Shown piece by piece: positions 11,901 through 23,945 of a stretch of 64,000 bases of DNA; position 1 is the first letter of the stretch; every line of letters starts with the position of its first letter. Below the pieces are notes generated by a model, which was not told where the DNA came from, did not search any database, and saw nothing but the letters and a program-made list of their open reading frames with translations. Source of the DNA: Platycnemis pennipes (lineage: Eukaryota; Arthropoda; Insecta; Odonata; Platycnemididae); the NCBI GenBank assembly GCA_933228895.1, contig OW121847.1, forward strand, positions 86,345,656-86,409,655. Direction: 5' to 3'. A program made the translations under genes and the position numbers.

Positions 11901-14900
11901 GTGTCATGAGGAAAGCACACAGGATAATTTTTTAAGGCTGTGGAGGGTAAATTTTCAAACATCCTCACCACATCTTTCAGCAATTTGTAAAACTTTGCTT
12001 AACTAAGCAGGTTCATTTTCAAGAGCCATTTCATCCCAATCCCAGGAAGCATTCCTCTGAGCAATATTTCCAGTTTCCTCATGAAAGGAATCACAGAGAT
12101 CATTTGATGAGAATTAACACTGAACCAAGCTTAGAGATCAAAAGGTGTGGTTAAAGAAGTCTAAATTAACTCACCAACTAGCGAGGCCAAATGACAGGCG
12201 TCATCACCCAGGATATGACAACACTAAGAGGATAAATTCAAAAGATTTGCAGTTTTATGAATATTAATAGAATTTGACCATCGTTTCATTCATTGAAAGC
12301 TATTCAAGATCAATTTCCGAAGTGAACAGATGACAGGTAACGTTTTTTTCTTCCATTATTGTGTTGTTATGTTAATTAACAAAAATCATTACTTCTAGTT
12401 TCATCGATGAAAATGTCAACAGCACGGTTTCCGAAATTCAGTTTAGCTCTTGGGCAACGATTTTTTAAGAAAAAAAAACATCACTCGAAGAGCGTTGGTA
12501 CAGAAAAATCTCTAAAGGCAGGGTGACGCAATCCAAGGACGAAGAACTATTCCTCATTTTGCCATTTCTTCCGAATCCTTATTCGAAATTTCATAAAATG
12601 AATTTCCGAGAGAAACACTCGAATACTCCACCCATAAGTTAATCAACACGCCGAAGTTACAAAACCAAGGATTGTCTCAGGAGTAGCACGAGAGCATAAA
12701 ATGATTTCGTGTCCGCCAGGGACGATTGGATCCTAGCTAGGACTAGTTCTCGGGAATAGGTACAGTAGGGCTACCCTTTATTAGGGCGGCGGCTCAATCT
12801 TTTCACCGCCAACTCGGTAAAAAGCCGCCCAATTAGTTTTACCGATTCATCTCAGCGCGAGCACTGATTTCCCTACCCGACCTACTCTTGACTCAAGGAC
12901 ATCCCATTTTCTGCTAATATTTATCCACCCACTTCTCCGCTCATTAATCCCGAAGCTTCTGGAGTCCCTCATCCCTCATCACACGTCGTCACGCGTGCCC
13001 GAGTGTCGTCCGAAACTCTTTATTGTGGATTTAATACCGTTTTCCTGACGCAATTGGACTCGCGACACATTTTCCATAGTTGCCCACACCAGAGGAAATG
13101 TTTATATTTCTACGTGATACCTAGCTGGGGTTTTTGATTCGCCCACTTCGCGATTTTTCATATTCAATTCCCTCCTCCCATTTTCCCATTCCTTGTGATC
13201 AGGGATCAAACATACTTCTCCCTCGACAGCATACCCTATGGGTGAGGGTGATATCTATTAGCATACCCTCGGTCGGGTTGGTGAGGGTAGTGATCACCGA
13301 GTATTAAGCCCAACGGCGCCTGTAGCTTAAGAATCAGAGTAGGGGACAGTTATCTTTCCCAATGCTTCCTGTGATTTCCGAGATTGATCAAATTTCCAGA
13401 AATTCACCTAGCTTGTGTTTTATAGACTAGCCCAAAGGCCTTTCCCAGATTGGAACAGGGAATCTCCGGTCGGTAGTTCTACGCTCCACCGCTACCCTGC
13501 CGTCTCCGACACATACTGAATTGAAAAAGCAGCATTATCATCACCACTGGTACCAAGGTAAATGGGCATAGGAGGAACTTGCTTTTACGAAAATAGACTC
13601 CACAATAAAAATTAATGCTTTTTCCGGACCAAGGAAATGATTCCATCATTGACTTTTTCCCTAGACGGATACATTTTTCCACGCGAAACGAGCAAAGCCT
13701 CTCCGAAATATTCTCAGTTTCTTTTGAGCAGAGACCGATAGAAACAAATACGGAATGTTTTAGCCTTTGTATGGTCATCGTATCTCATTCATGGATAGCA
13801 TTTCCAATCTCAGGCGTCACTGTACAGCAACTTGATAGATTTGAGATGTAAAACTATAGCTTATACTTCCAAAGCCTAATTTTTCCAATACTTTTTAATG
13901 GAAAGTAGCCTATACGAGTTTCAAGACCTTCAGCATCTTCATCTCTCCAGACGTGATAAGGAAATATTTTCCTATGTGTGTGTGACGGAGCATTATGAAT
14001 GTAGATGAACTATGCTACAGACGAAACCAAAGTCGTCTACGCCTCGATGAAATCATCGTTCTTGTAACTGATTAACATTCACAAACTTGGGCCAAAACAT
14101 TTTTCTCCCTTACAGATTTATGAACGAACAAAAAAGACAATGTAATACGTAAATTAAGCACGTTAAGTTTAGATAAAGACAACAACAGCTTTGCAATATT
14201 CCAGCGGCGAAGTGATTGATGATGAGATATGCTAGAGACAGATCTCTGAAGAGCAAGATCGACGTCTGAATTTTTCAGTCGCAACTTGCAGTCAAGAGGT
14301 GAATAAATGAGAATAACCTCGCTACATCGATGAGACACTCCCTTCTACATCCTTGTAAGAGAGTTTGACGCAACATTCTTAGCTAGTCTAGGTGCAATTT
14401 TTTTTGGGGTTCATTTTTCGATGGAGTTCCAACTGAAACAGGAGCGGGAGAAGTGAAACTTGAAGTTTTTCTGGCACCATACCTGAATTGTTCAGAGAAT
14501 TATGCAACGTTTCCTGCTGCTACTCCTTTCCTTCATTAGTACTGTTTTTGAATAACAAATGTGATAATTTTGTAGATGTATCTACACCTATCCGCACAAT
14601 ATGTCATTCGCTTCAAGCAGAGGTACTTAATGTTTCCAGTTTGTCGGTAGTATCAAGGCAAGTCTGGCGCAGTAGTATAGAAAGAAACACTTCGGAAAGT
14701 TGTCGCAATGACTTTGACGACTATCTCCCCATTAGCCACCATTAATACCGTCACCTTTCGAAAGTAGGTGTTTCGTTCAGCTTTTTTACGTTGTCTACGG
14801 TTCTTTTAGAGATGAGGCATATGTGAGTAATCCAGTTTAGATGCAAAGAGTTGTTGAAAGTAGTTTCACCAAACTCACGTGATGACCCAATTCACTAGAG

Positions 14901-16223
14901 GATGCCTTCATCAAATACACCCACGACGCGGGGAGCACTGGTTTTCGTGAGCTAGGAAGAGTGAGCGGCATCTTAAAGGTCAGTCTTATTCGCCGCACCG
15001 GCTGGCCGATTTTGTTTTCAAGGAGATAGGTGTACGTCACCCGTAATCAGCCTTTGAGAAATATTGCCTCCACACTTTCTCCTTGTCCAGCATAGGGGAA
15101 AAGTATGACAATCTACGATACGAGCAGACAATTCAGATTTCGACAGGTTCCCACGTTTTGAGGTCCATAATACCTCATCCAGGACACATGCGGGACTGTG
15201 TTCACTTCGGGACAGCTGTCACTCAAAACCGGATAGGAACACATAAAAAGAGAGCACTTCCATATTTATATTTTTCATAATACTAATTTTTTCCATCTAG
15301 TATTCGCCGAGACTTCGACGAACTGGAAACGAAAAATATCGCCCATTACGTTTATTTTCCATTACTAATCTCACAGGTTATTTTCACAATAAAAAATGTA
15401 TGCTGAAACATCTAACGATTTCAACCGCCACTAAATACAGCTAAAAATAAGTTTCCAAAGATTCGGTTTTTTACCAATTTACCTTTACCAATTTGACCAA
15501 TATCCAATATTTTTAAGTCAATGTTATAAAAATGTTTTCAAGTATTCCAAGGGACCACGAGCTAGCCGCGATGAACCTACAAGAATGAACCTCCTGATAA
15601 AATGAAAAAAATAGAAAAATGAAGACTCCTGATACACACACTGCTGCAAGTATTCCACAGCGAAAAAATAATTCACCTAGAACAAGACTCGAACCCGAAT
15701 TCAATATCATTATGAATACGTGCTCTCTCATCCCTTCAATCAATCCGCATGCTTCCTGATGGAGTTGAGGATGACTGAACACGAGGAACATCAAATTACG
15801 ATCAGATTTCAATTCATATGGAAATTATATTATTTGGGCACAGCGGCCAATTAAAAGAAAATATCCTCCAGTGAAATTATACGTGAAAAAATCAGATGCA
15901 TACTCTAATTAATGAGGTGAATCACTGAGAAACTTAAAGTATGAAGCATCGCGAAGAAAATCGATGCAAAGAGAGGTTCGCAAGAACAGAATGGCAGCAG
16001 ATAAAAATTAAAACAGAAAAATGAAACATAAACCACCAATTATTAAAAAAATAACACTTCACCAATATGTTCTCATTACATTCGTGTTAACATTACTTCT
16101 AATATGTATATCACATGAGTTGGTCATACTCACTTGACTTAACACAATTGTGACGTCATTGTTTCGCAGACGAGCAATCATCATAGACGCAACCGCTAGG
16201 ATGAAGTCGCCGGCCATCGCCAC
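5906..16223 (-). CDS. PDSS1: All-trans polyprenyl diphosphate synthase subunit 1, C-terminal exons
   Basis: Four minus-strand exons join in phase 0 with GT-AG junctions: 16134..16223, 10889..11020, 9779..9973 and 5906..6127. They give 212 residues, about half the human length of 415. The order matches the family: an AGDFILAVASMMIARL helix, LVQGEFMQLGSKE, KTYRKTASLIAN, then the second aspartate-rich motif in FQLVDDLLDF, which binds Mg2+ and the substrate diphosphate. These are followed by LGLATAPVLFACEK and FPELNPMIMRRFSEPGDVEKA. The stop is a double TAA at 5903-5908. Known for the family: with PDSS2 it makes the long isoprenoid tail of coenzyme Q in mitochondria. The exons holding the transit peptide and the first DDxxD motif were not found. 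Introns are 3651, 915 and 5113 bp and carry transposon relics. I see no sign of decay in the exons themselves. Confidence 0.95.
6313..6506. mobile_element. pogo/Tigger-like MITE, TA target duplication
   Basis: Inverted ends begin CAGTCAAGCCCA on both sides and are flanked by TA (6311-6312 and 6507-6508). The subterminal motif ATAACGAAGTT recurs in both arms. Known: pogo/Tigger families of the Tc1/mariner superfamily use CAGTCAA-type ends and TA targets. The element is 194 bp, non-coding and lies in the last PDSS1 intron. Confidence 0.85.
6661..6693 (+). repeat. 16 bp tandem duplication
   Basis: AGGACATATTATCATT occurs twice in direct succession, followed by a partial third copy. It is a simple slippage-type duplication in a PDSS1 intron. 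Confidence 0.6.
6845..6960 (-). repeat. SINE-A head fragment
   Basis: On the minus strand, TTGGTGTGGTGGTTGGAGTA is followed by the CCAATCC...GGGGCCAGAT region and GCAGATATTTTTCA. This aligns with the tRNA-like head and first body bases of SINE-A. The B box is degraded. The body is missing or unrecognisable. Confidence 0.6.
7184..8587. mobile_element. hAT-like non-autonomous DNA transposon
   Basis: The ends are CAGGGATGGG (left) and, inverted, CAGGGATGGA (right). The flanks are 8 bp, GTCCATAC (7176-7183) and GTCAATAC (8588-8595), matching at 7 of 8 positions. The right subterminal region repeats GTAGCT...AAGTATCT motifs, as is common in insect hAT elements. Known: hAT elements make 8 bp duplications and often begin CAGGG. 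No transposase reading frame was seen in the 1404 bp. Confidence 0.8.
8772..8928 (-). other. Exon-like open stretch of unknown identity inside a PDSS1 intron
   Basis: The minus-strand frame from 8589 to 8969 is open for 126 codons. Within it, a TTTCAG acceptor at 8929-8934 and a GTAAAA donor at 8766-8771 would delimit a 157 bp exon reading FLSDLDLHISTQQRL and then DPSGEIVHLKDSAREGSV. The composition is protein-like, but I do not recognise the family. It may be a pseudogene fragment, part of a nested gene, or chance. Confidence 0.2.
9040..9400 (+). mobile_element. Jockey-type LINE, extreme C-terminal fragment and 3' UTR
   Basis: The plus-strand frame contains YNMGIGLFNHLPESAR followed by FKSVVYSWLASKSLYFI. 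This matches the C-terminal segment typical of Jockey-like ORF2 proteins (GIKLYNHLP..I, ..FK..L...L...FYSI). The sequence after the stop resembles their AT-rich 3' UTR. It is a separate copy from the one at 3.6-4.0 kb and covers the next part of the same protein region. Confidence 0.75.
11021..16133. other. Large PDSS1 intron, few recognisable features
   Basis: 5113 bp between two PDSS1 exons. Apart from the CCTATAGG-rich patch at 11.40-11.62 kb I found no repeat or coding segment I can support. Several 60-100 codon frames here overlap each other on opposite strands and have no family features. Confidence 0.6.
11400..11625. repeat. Patch of degenerate CCTATAGG palindromes
   Basis: CCTATAGG occurs three times (near 11470, 11503 and 11585), and near-matches such as CATATAGGAATCC and TTCCCATTAGATTCCCAT are interspersed. 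The pattern suggests a decayed short tandem or satellite-like repeat rather than a transposon, because no terminal repeats are seen. Confidence 0.4.
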
Positions 16224-19200
16224 CTGGAAGTAAAGGAAAACAACATTTAGAGGGGAATGATTTTTTTTGTGAGGAAGGGAATGCGAGTCACAAGGGGTGC
16301 GGGAACTGCGTAATTAGTTATCTAGTTCCGTGGTCTGCGCCGCGCCGACGGTCGCGACCCAAAGAAATTTTGTCCAAAAGGTTCGAAATTCTCGAGATGG
16401 ATTTTTTGGTAGCGAACCGTTGACGGGAGTGCAGGCCGCTGAGGAAATGGGAAAAAATCAGAGCTGGAAAAATATTCATTCCCCAGCGGAAAACTTCTGA
16501 GAACCAAAAAAAGATCCACGAAACAAAACAAATTGTAAAAATTTCAATTATGCCACACGGTAAAATACCGTACGTAAGACAATGGATAATCATCCAAATT
16601 TAACTGAAGCTGATTTTCAGCGTAATTACGCGGAAGATATACGCAGGCTAAGATTACGTTCAACATGACTAATTACGTAAAACTCAAAAGTACCAATCAG
16701 CTTTGGATTTGCCAACCTTTGATTAATTCCACGAATGTAGAATGATGGGGCTCATCCGAAAGTTGATAAGTTCTTCAATTATGAAGCACCACGTACATAG
16801 AACTTGTACAAAGCCGTTTCGAGCCAACGAAAAGCAACTATCTCGACTGATGTAGATGGTTGAATTTCATTCAGAATGAATTCTTGACAGCACTACCTTT
16901 CTCTGGGGTAATTTTCTTGCTAGTTCCTCCGACCGCATTAGCGGTAATTGGTCCTTCGACCACCAGATAGGAATTGGTTTCCTATGGGAACTTAACAATG
17001 TATCTTCAACTTCATGATCTAGTACTTAATCGATGAAAATCAGAATCTGAAGTGTGCATCGCTTAAGTTTTCGTTGAGGTTCAAAAACTGCATGTCGACG
17101 GCAAAATTATATTCCGGGAAACGAACCGGGATATTACAAATATGCAAGCATACAAACACAACTCCGACTACAGAAACAGCAACCAACAACAATAAGAAAA
17201 TTGATCATAATGACGCTTTATGAATTAAAAAATAAAATCATCCATCCATAGATAAAGAATTACCAAGACATATCTTTGATTCTGTGCACTTTTTGCAGTC
17301 TACCGATGAAATCTAAGCCAAGTCCTTCAATAATACATAATTTTCGTAGAAAATTTCGTAACATTTATGAAAACGTTCCTAAAATAATTTCGGATGTGCG
17401 GGAAATCCTTAAATGTGAATTTGTTTCGGAAATGATCGTAGTTTCAACTTTCCATCTCGATGCATCAGCGCACCACTACCTCGGAAGCGTGGGCGGTGTG
17501 GGCCAAGGGTGGCCTGCTAATCTCTTCACAAGTCCCGTTCCCCGCCCGCTCGCAGAAAATGACCCCCTCCCCCGCCGGAGCGCTTTGTCTTTGGCCCAGG
17601 TCATGGATGGCCCTCCTCCGGCGGCAAGCACTGCACCTGCCTCCTCGACCACGGCCGGCCGCCGCGGCCACGATACTCGCCTTCCTCCCTCAGCGAAGCC
17701 CGGGCTGCCGCCTCCATCACCTCCACCTCCCGCCGGATTCCGATTCTCCTCCCACCCCCGGCCCAAGCAACTCGAGACCTTTCCACGCCACTCCCCTCAA
17801 CAAGGCCCGCTACGCCCTCTCCCCCCTCTCATCCTGGACTCCCCCGGTCAACCCTAGCGGCGCCAAACCACGGATAATGATGGGACAGGGTTGCCGGCCA
17901 TCAAGAGTAGAGAGAACGCTCCTAAGAAAAAAAATTCTAACTTCGGAGCGCGGTCAAAATGACGGCCTTCTACACTACCGTCATCGCCTCTCACATCTCT
18001 CACAAGAGTATCTATTTTCAAAAAATAACCGATAGGGAAAACCAAGTATGGAGTTGGTGAGCGGCAGGACGATCTAAACGTCGCATATTTACTTGCTCTG
18101 AGGTTAGGACGATATTGTCCGAGGGTGATACAGCTGTTTCACCGTTTACGGTGAATTTACCGAAAACATAAATGCGAGTTAACGACGTACAAGCACAACA
18201 ACAGAACCCGGAGCCGCTTCAACAATGTGCACATGCCACGACTCTAATGCATCACTTAAAGAGCTCCTTACCATGATAAGGATGATGACCAATAACAATA
18301 AAATTCAAAGGAAATATCGACGATCGTAATCACGGAAGGCACATCTCTGAATATGAGCCTTAGAAAGGGGTAAAAGAAAGAATTTCATTCGCAATATGTA
18401 GAGATGAGAAAAAGTTTGAACGTGAAGTAGGTATGTGATGGTGAAACTTTGATTTTGTGGAAAGAGCACCACTTTAATTAGCCCCACAGCCATACGACTA
18501 TAGTCTAAATTGAGTGCATTGTAGGACCAGTGTGAGAAGCATGAAATGAAGATTAACTTCAGCAATGCAAAGGTAATCGCATTCTCGCTATAGGGGTCAC
18601 CAAACTGGGGCTCGTTAGATACGTCCGGAAATGTGGCTCTTGAGAAGAATTGAAAATGAAAATGAACCTACCATAGTTACATCAATATTAGCATATGCTA
18701 ACATGAAACTATGATAGTAGTTTTATTTACTGAAGCGCTTTATTTACTGAAGCCAAATTGGAATCGTGTCTTTAATTAAAAACGACTGGTCCACAAATTG
18801 GACTCGGGAAATTCAAGGTCGTAACTGACTCTGATTAAAACATGCGATGAAATTTTTTGCGAATTTTTCTTCTTTTGATAAAGATATGATCATACTGTAC
18901 ACGAATACTGTCACTTGTTAAATTATTAATTTAAATTTCCCGCAAAATATTACTATGGCCCACGAATTAATTTTAAGTACTTGTGAAAGACCGATTGGGC
19001 TCTTCCATCTCAAACGATTACCGACCCCTGATCTTTGGCCGGTAGCGTAAGGGAAACATAAGTTGGAGGATGTAAGAAAATACAGGCGGACAAATTAACG
19101 TACTCGGGTAGCGTTTGCAAAGGAAGAGGAATTAATTACATGTAATGATGTGATAAAGTGCATAGAGAGCTGTAATATTTGGCATAAATAAAACTGACTT

Positions 19201-19240
19201 CAGTAACTTTGTGGAACTACAAATTTACACTATGTAGTAA
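16224..19240. other. No gene seen; includes a GC-rich CpG-rich patch
   Basis: Upstream of the first visible PDSS1 exon. 17460-17870 is GC- and CpG-rich with long proline/arginine-rich frames open on both strands, which is a composition effect. I found no PDSS1 exon here. If PDSS1 continues to the right this is intron; otherwise it is intergenic. Confidence 0.45.
18669..18721. repeat. 53 bp inverted repeat (hairpin)
   Basis: The arms CTACCATAGTTACAT and (inverted) CTACTATCATAGTTTCAT enclose the palindrome TAGCATATGCTA. It is followed at 18722-18753 by two direct copies of TTTATTTACTGAAGC. It is probably the remnant of a small foldback element. Confidence 0.5.
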
Positions 19241-19283
19241 AAAAATTTATTTAGGAAGCACAAATTGCTTCTGGTCATTGTAA

Positions 19284-19640
19284 TCTTGAGAATGGCCTGA
19301 GAAGGCCGAAACAGGTAGATTTGTTTTTTCATATATTGGTGGAAAAGAACTAAGTTTTTTCATTTTTAAAACGATGTATGACCCTGTATGTTTCTCGCCT
19401 CCTCCCCCATCCTGATGGCAGTTGCTTCCCTTTCCCAAACTCCGGACATCCCTTTGCCTCACAACCCACCTTCTAGTTCGACCCATAGTCCCTGATTGAC
19501 CGAGTACTTTACTTCTTTCTCCCCAACCCCTCCCACCCACATCCCCCCACTCTAGATGTTGGTGAATATATATAGAGAGCTTGCACCACGCTTTACTCAC
19601 CTGATGATGACGATAATTCGAAACCCAGGGCGTGAGAGTG
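19284..19640 (+). other. Two CTGA/TTGA-hairpin-GAAAC motifs (hammerhead-like)
   Basis: At about 19287-19316, CTTGAGA is followed by a perfect GGCC/GGCC hairpin and then GAAAC. At about 19602-19626, CTGATGA is followed by a weak hairpin and then GAAAC, with CTCAC before and GTGAG after. The order CTGANGA-stem-GAAA is that of a hammerhead ribozyme core, but one core base is off in the first motif and no valid NUH cleavage triplet is evident in the second. A pyrimidine-rich stretch separates them. Confidence 0.35.
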
Positions 19641-19714
19641 TGTTTTATAAGTGGAATTATGTAAAATTTTGTTTTTGTTTAATAAATTTGTTGAGTATTT
19701 GGTTTAACCCTGGT

Positions 19715-20030
19715 CTTAGGAGGAGATGGGCGAGTATGGATTGGAGGTTTATGCGATATGGAGCTGGAGAAGGGTGGAGAAATTACGCTGGGCGGAGAGG
19801 AAAATGACGGAAGGAGTTTTAGATATGCTGGGGAAGTAAGAGGTCGTTGAAAGAAATCAGAAAACACGAGAGGAGTTTGAGAAAGCAATGCAAGGTAAGA
19901 TCATAACATTCTGTGGTGACATGGAGAACATCAGGTAAGAGGAGACAGGAAGAAGAAAAATAGGGATTTAGGGAACAAGTGAAGAAAAGTAGAAGGTAAG
20001 AAGATTTGATGAAGGACATAGAGCAGGACA
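19715..20030 (+). mobile_element. LINE reverse-transcriptase C-terminal fragment (dead)
   Basis: A plus-strand frame reads LEVYAIWSWRRVEKLRWAE, then KMTEGVLDML, then a stop and further decayed frame. The order (M/I)W.WRR(M/V)EK..W..RKT.E.VL.M..E is the C-terminal signature of a widespread arthropod LINE family. The 5' part and tail are absent. Confidence 0.65.
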
Positions 20031-20059
20031 TTTGCGCTGATGAACCTCAACGAAAATTT

Positions 20060-23000
20060 CAGGTCTCTTGCAACTGTTAAAAATCAATCTCTATGATGAG
20101 GTCTACTGGGTTAGCTTGGACATTTTCCTTATCTCAGAAAAAATTGTGGATTGAAGAGAAACACCAATCTTCACCGCAGTCAATACTTCATCGGTTTCCC
20201 TTGACTGTTCACTGAGGTGATAAGTATTTACAAATTTATATTTACGGTGAAATTAATCAGATAATTACAAAGCAATACAGGATTCACGAGAGAAATAAGG
20301 TGAAAACGAGAGAAGGTAATCTGAGGACAGGCTTATTGTGATTTATTTTTACTGTAACTATCGTTAATTTCAAAATGAAAGCTATTTTACACTGGATTTA
20401 AGAGCGAGGAGTGCGCGAAGCATCGCAAACGAAATCTTTCGGGAAAAAAGTGAGCGTGATGGGAAGGGCTCTTGCGTTGCTATTCGGGATATATATCAAA
20501 GGGGAGAGGAGAGGTTTATTAGCATGGTCACTCAGCGACCAGAAGGGAATTTCATCATCTCGATTAGGTTTACACTGCTTAGACCGTCTTTAGTGTGGTA
20601 GGTAGATGAGGAATTAAAGTCCATGAGGACCGCGTTTTGACCCTCTGCAGAGGATAAGATCTCACCCGAGTGGAACTTCACCACGCGACCGTCGACCAGC
20701 TCTTGTCTTAAATTAATCTAATTTATCCCACCATTATACTACTCTTTTCTGCCAGACAGCTCATTTAAATCGGCAGTAAATGATCCAGACTCGAAAGGGA
20801 ATACGTGAAGTGTATTGATACACTTATGTCTGTAGGCAAATTCGAATTTGGTCTAAAGTTTGACGATAGAAACTTCAAATTCGAAATACTAGTGGTCGAT
20901 GTCGAGGAACGAACGAAAAGAACGGGGAGGGGGTCGGAGAGGAATACGATTTCCCGTCAAAACATTCACGAGTGAGACGTGCATATCAAAACTCCCGGCG
21001 CTACCCCGTAAATGTCATAGCTAATAAATCACTGGCAGTGCTGAGCCAAGGAGCGGAGAATTTCTTTGAAATCGCCCGGTGGGTACTCCCGGTCGAGCGC
21101 TCCCTTCCCATTCTCCTCCTCCCTCCATTACTCCCTCCAGTGGCGTAATTAGGTGCAACCGGGCCACGCTGCAATATCGCTCCTACTACCCCAGAATCTT
21201 TCGAGCCCGATGAAAAATAGCACGCTGCTGCATAGTTCGTGTCCGCCAACTTTCGAATGTGAAGGGGAAAAAACTGCGCGATTTTTCCTAGCTTCAGACA
21301 GGATTTAGAAAGAACGGTTAGTTTTCAAGGGTATCGGCAAGTAAACAACAAACAGGACAGCAACGCAGGATTCGCGTGCTTTTTCCCTCCCAGCGAAAAG
21401 ACGAAATAAATATTAAGGAGAGTGGAATAGGGGCTCTCAGTCCAGTTCTCGCAGGTGCAGAGACCTTTACGATACTCGTTTATGGCACACAAAAGGCCAC
21501 CATCAGCTCATGCAACAAAGAGAGAGAGAGAGGATACATATATAAAAAGTGACATGATATACCTGCAATCGAGTAATGCAACGACCTTTACGTAAATGCA
21601 ATACTGTTCCGAAATGTATACATTACTTCTCTGGAGAGAGTCAAATATTTCCTTTAAAATGCAGAATAAGAAGACGGATGATAACTTAAGTCGCAAACAT
21701 AATTAAAGTTAATAAAACTCAATCAATACTATTTTCAGTGCTATGCGTCTGAACAGGCTTAGTGGATAACAATAAGGCCCGATGATTATCAGGGGAGGGG
21801 AAAGACAACGATAAAAGATAACAATCATTCTTTTAGCGGTCAGAGATTTGAGTTCAATAAAATTATGTACATTTATGGAAAAACTGCGGGTACACCAACA
21901 CTCCAGCATGGGAAGTTTTCTCCATGCACCGATGAGGATACATTCGCCAACTTTGTACGTCTTGTCCCATTAAATTCTTTCAAAATCTGATAACTGTGAA
22001 TAATAACTTCATAGTTCCAATTTGACTACTGGACTATATCAGGGGCTATTCATTTTCACTCAAGACGGCTTTCATAAAAATGTCAGAATCGACGACGGCA
22101 AATTCCTCGGCACACCAAAACCCTTCAATTTTGGTCTCCGCCCATGAAAAGACTCGGTAGTCGGCACTCCAACAATGAACCACTTAGAGTGGTCCTCTCT
22201 ACATTCCTCCATTCCCTAAGTGCATCAAGATATCTGAAATAATAGTCGAGAAGTGGAGAGGCATATAAAAGATCCTTTCAACACCCGTCAGCTTTCGCTT
22301 TCGTCTGATAAGTCCCTTCTAAGGGATTCAATCGGGTGCTTAAAATGCAGTTTCACAACTGTCCCCTTCTTTATCACGACGCTAATGGGAAAGCAAGAGG
22401 GAAGAGAGACTGGAGGGAACTTCGATGATTCGGAAAACAACAAAATGCCGATATTCCATCACCAAACCTCTCAAACGCTCAAACCACTGAGATGCCAGCC
22501 CAACAAAATCACCCATTCCACTGACTGAGTTCACATGCATGCGAGGTGTACGGAGCTATGCCATCGTAGATTGGATCATCTATGACATTGACGCAAGCGG
22601 ACGCTTGAAATATAGCCGGGGTTAAATACGCTAATTTACACGTCTAAACAATAAAGTTGAAGACTTCGGCAACCGGATTGCAGCTTCGTTGCATTTAGAG
22701 CTTAATGCTAGGGATTAGGAAACTTCAGGCCGACTCCCACTTTATGAAATTCGAAATGAATCACGGTGATGCTTTAAAATACGAGAGTTCAGGCATGCGT
22801 GCGGTGAGCGCAAGTTGGTTTCCATGCCCGCGGCAATTGGGAAATATCGCATCTAAGCGCGATGACGTAGGTACCGAGGAACTTTTAGTTTTTATAGACA
22901 TTGATTCAATGAATTGCCAGACTATTGCGAGGAGCAAAGATAATATAAGTTTAAGAATGCTTAACAAGCGTGCCAAAAGTTACAGAAGTTAGGATGGCGA

Positions 23001-23760
23001 TTATTATCCAATGACAGGTCGAAATATAGGTTAAATATACTGTAGAAATTGAAGAGGCGTGATCTGAAGATGCCAATGATGCACTCAAAACGGCACGTAC
23101 CATGCTAGGTAAGATCATAAAGCTAACATTAGCAAGAAGTAGATCAGGGAGCTTTTATGTGTCGTTCTTTCTGCTTACAATACGGGAGTATAACACATAA
23201 AATTGAAGAAAATGATCTAATTGGAGTGGTTAATGTAGATTTTATGTTAATTTGTATGCTATCAGAAACCTCTGAATACAAACGCAAGATTGTAATTTTT
23301 TTAGATATCGTATTGGATATTTGTCTCTACAACAGAAATACTTTTGGAAGATAAGTTTCTGTCGGGCTTGATGTTAGAGGCCGTATTACACGTCAAGTTG
23401 CTGTGTTCTCTCGGTAATTTAGCTGTCCACAGTGAAATCAGGAAGTGTATGCACTAGCAATGTGATTGTTTACTCGTAGATAATGCATGCCTGGTGTGGA
23501 TCCACCCCCTGCCATACACCCTTGTGAGGACTTACGGGTTACAATAAAGATGTTTATATATTCCTTCTTTGGCAAGCGTGACATTAAACGCATCACTCTC
23601 TTATTTAGATCATATGCCAGTTGCTCCTCTTTACTCATCCTTCTTGTGAGAGTAACTTCGCCTCGAGGTGGGTGAAACTGCCCCGCGCTATCTTTGCGTC
23701 GCCTTCCTGAGCAAATAGTACGTAATTTACGCCCGTTTATTTAACAGATCAATCAACCAA
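20060..23760. other. No gene or clear repeat seen
   Basis: Unique-looking sequence with a short (GA)n tract at about 21518-21533. The open frames are short, overlap on both strands and have no recognisable domains. Confidence 0.5.
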
Positions 23761-23762
23761 TC

Positions 23763-23945
23763 TGTGGCCGGATTGGTGTAGTGATTAGAGTACTGGCCTC
23801 TCACCGGGAATGCCCGGGTTCGAATCCCGGCAGTGGAAGATAGTTTCAGTGGTCATCCAGTCCCTACTTGAGTGTCTTGTGGAAACATTCGGATGGGACG
23901 TCAAGCCGTAGTCCCCGTGGTTCCACGAGAATAAATCTTTTAAGA
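23763..23945 (+). repeat. SINE-A copy, 3'-truncated
   Basis: The plus-strand head has an A-box-like GTGTAGTGATTAGAGTAC, the anticodon-loop sequence CTCTCAC identical to that of tRNA-Glu(CTC), and a perfect B box GGTTCGAATCC. The body follows through GGATGGGACGTCAAGCCGTAGTCCCC. The acceptor arms do not pair, so this is not a functional tRNA gene. It stops about halfway along the SINE-A body. Confidence 0.85.

Noticed and set aside
15513..15812. 99-codon minus-strand frame containing an inverted GGTTCGAGTC
   Set aside because: The B-box-like motif has no matching A box or SINE body, and the frame has no protein features.
17276..18035. Pro/Arg-rich frames of 193 and 191 codons
   Set aside because: Overlapping frames in a GC-rich patch, with no recognisable domain and no splice support.
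23763..23840. Possible tRNA-Glu gene
   Set aside because: The anticodon loop and B box look right, but the acceptor arms do not pair and the sequence continues into the SINE-A body. It is a SINE head.
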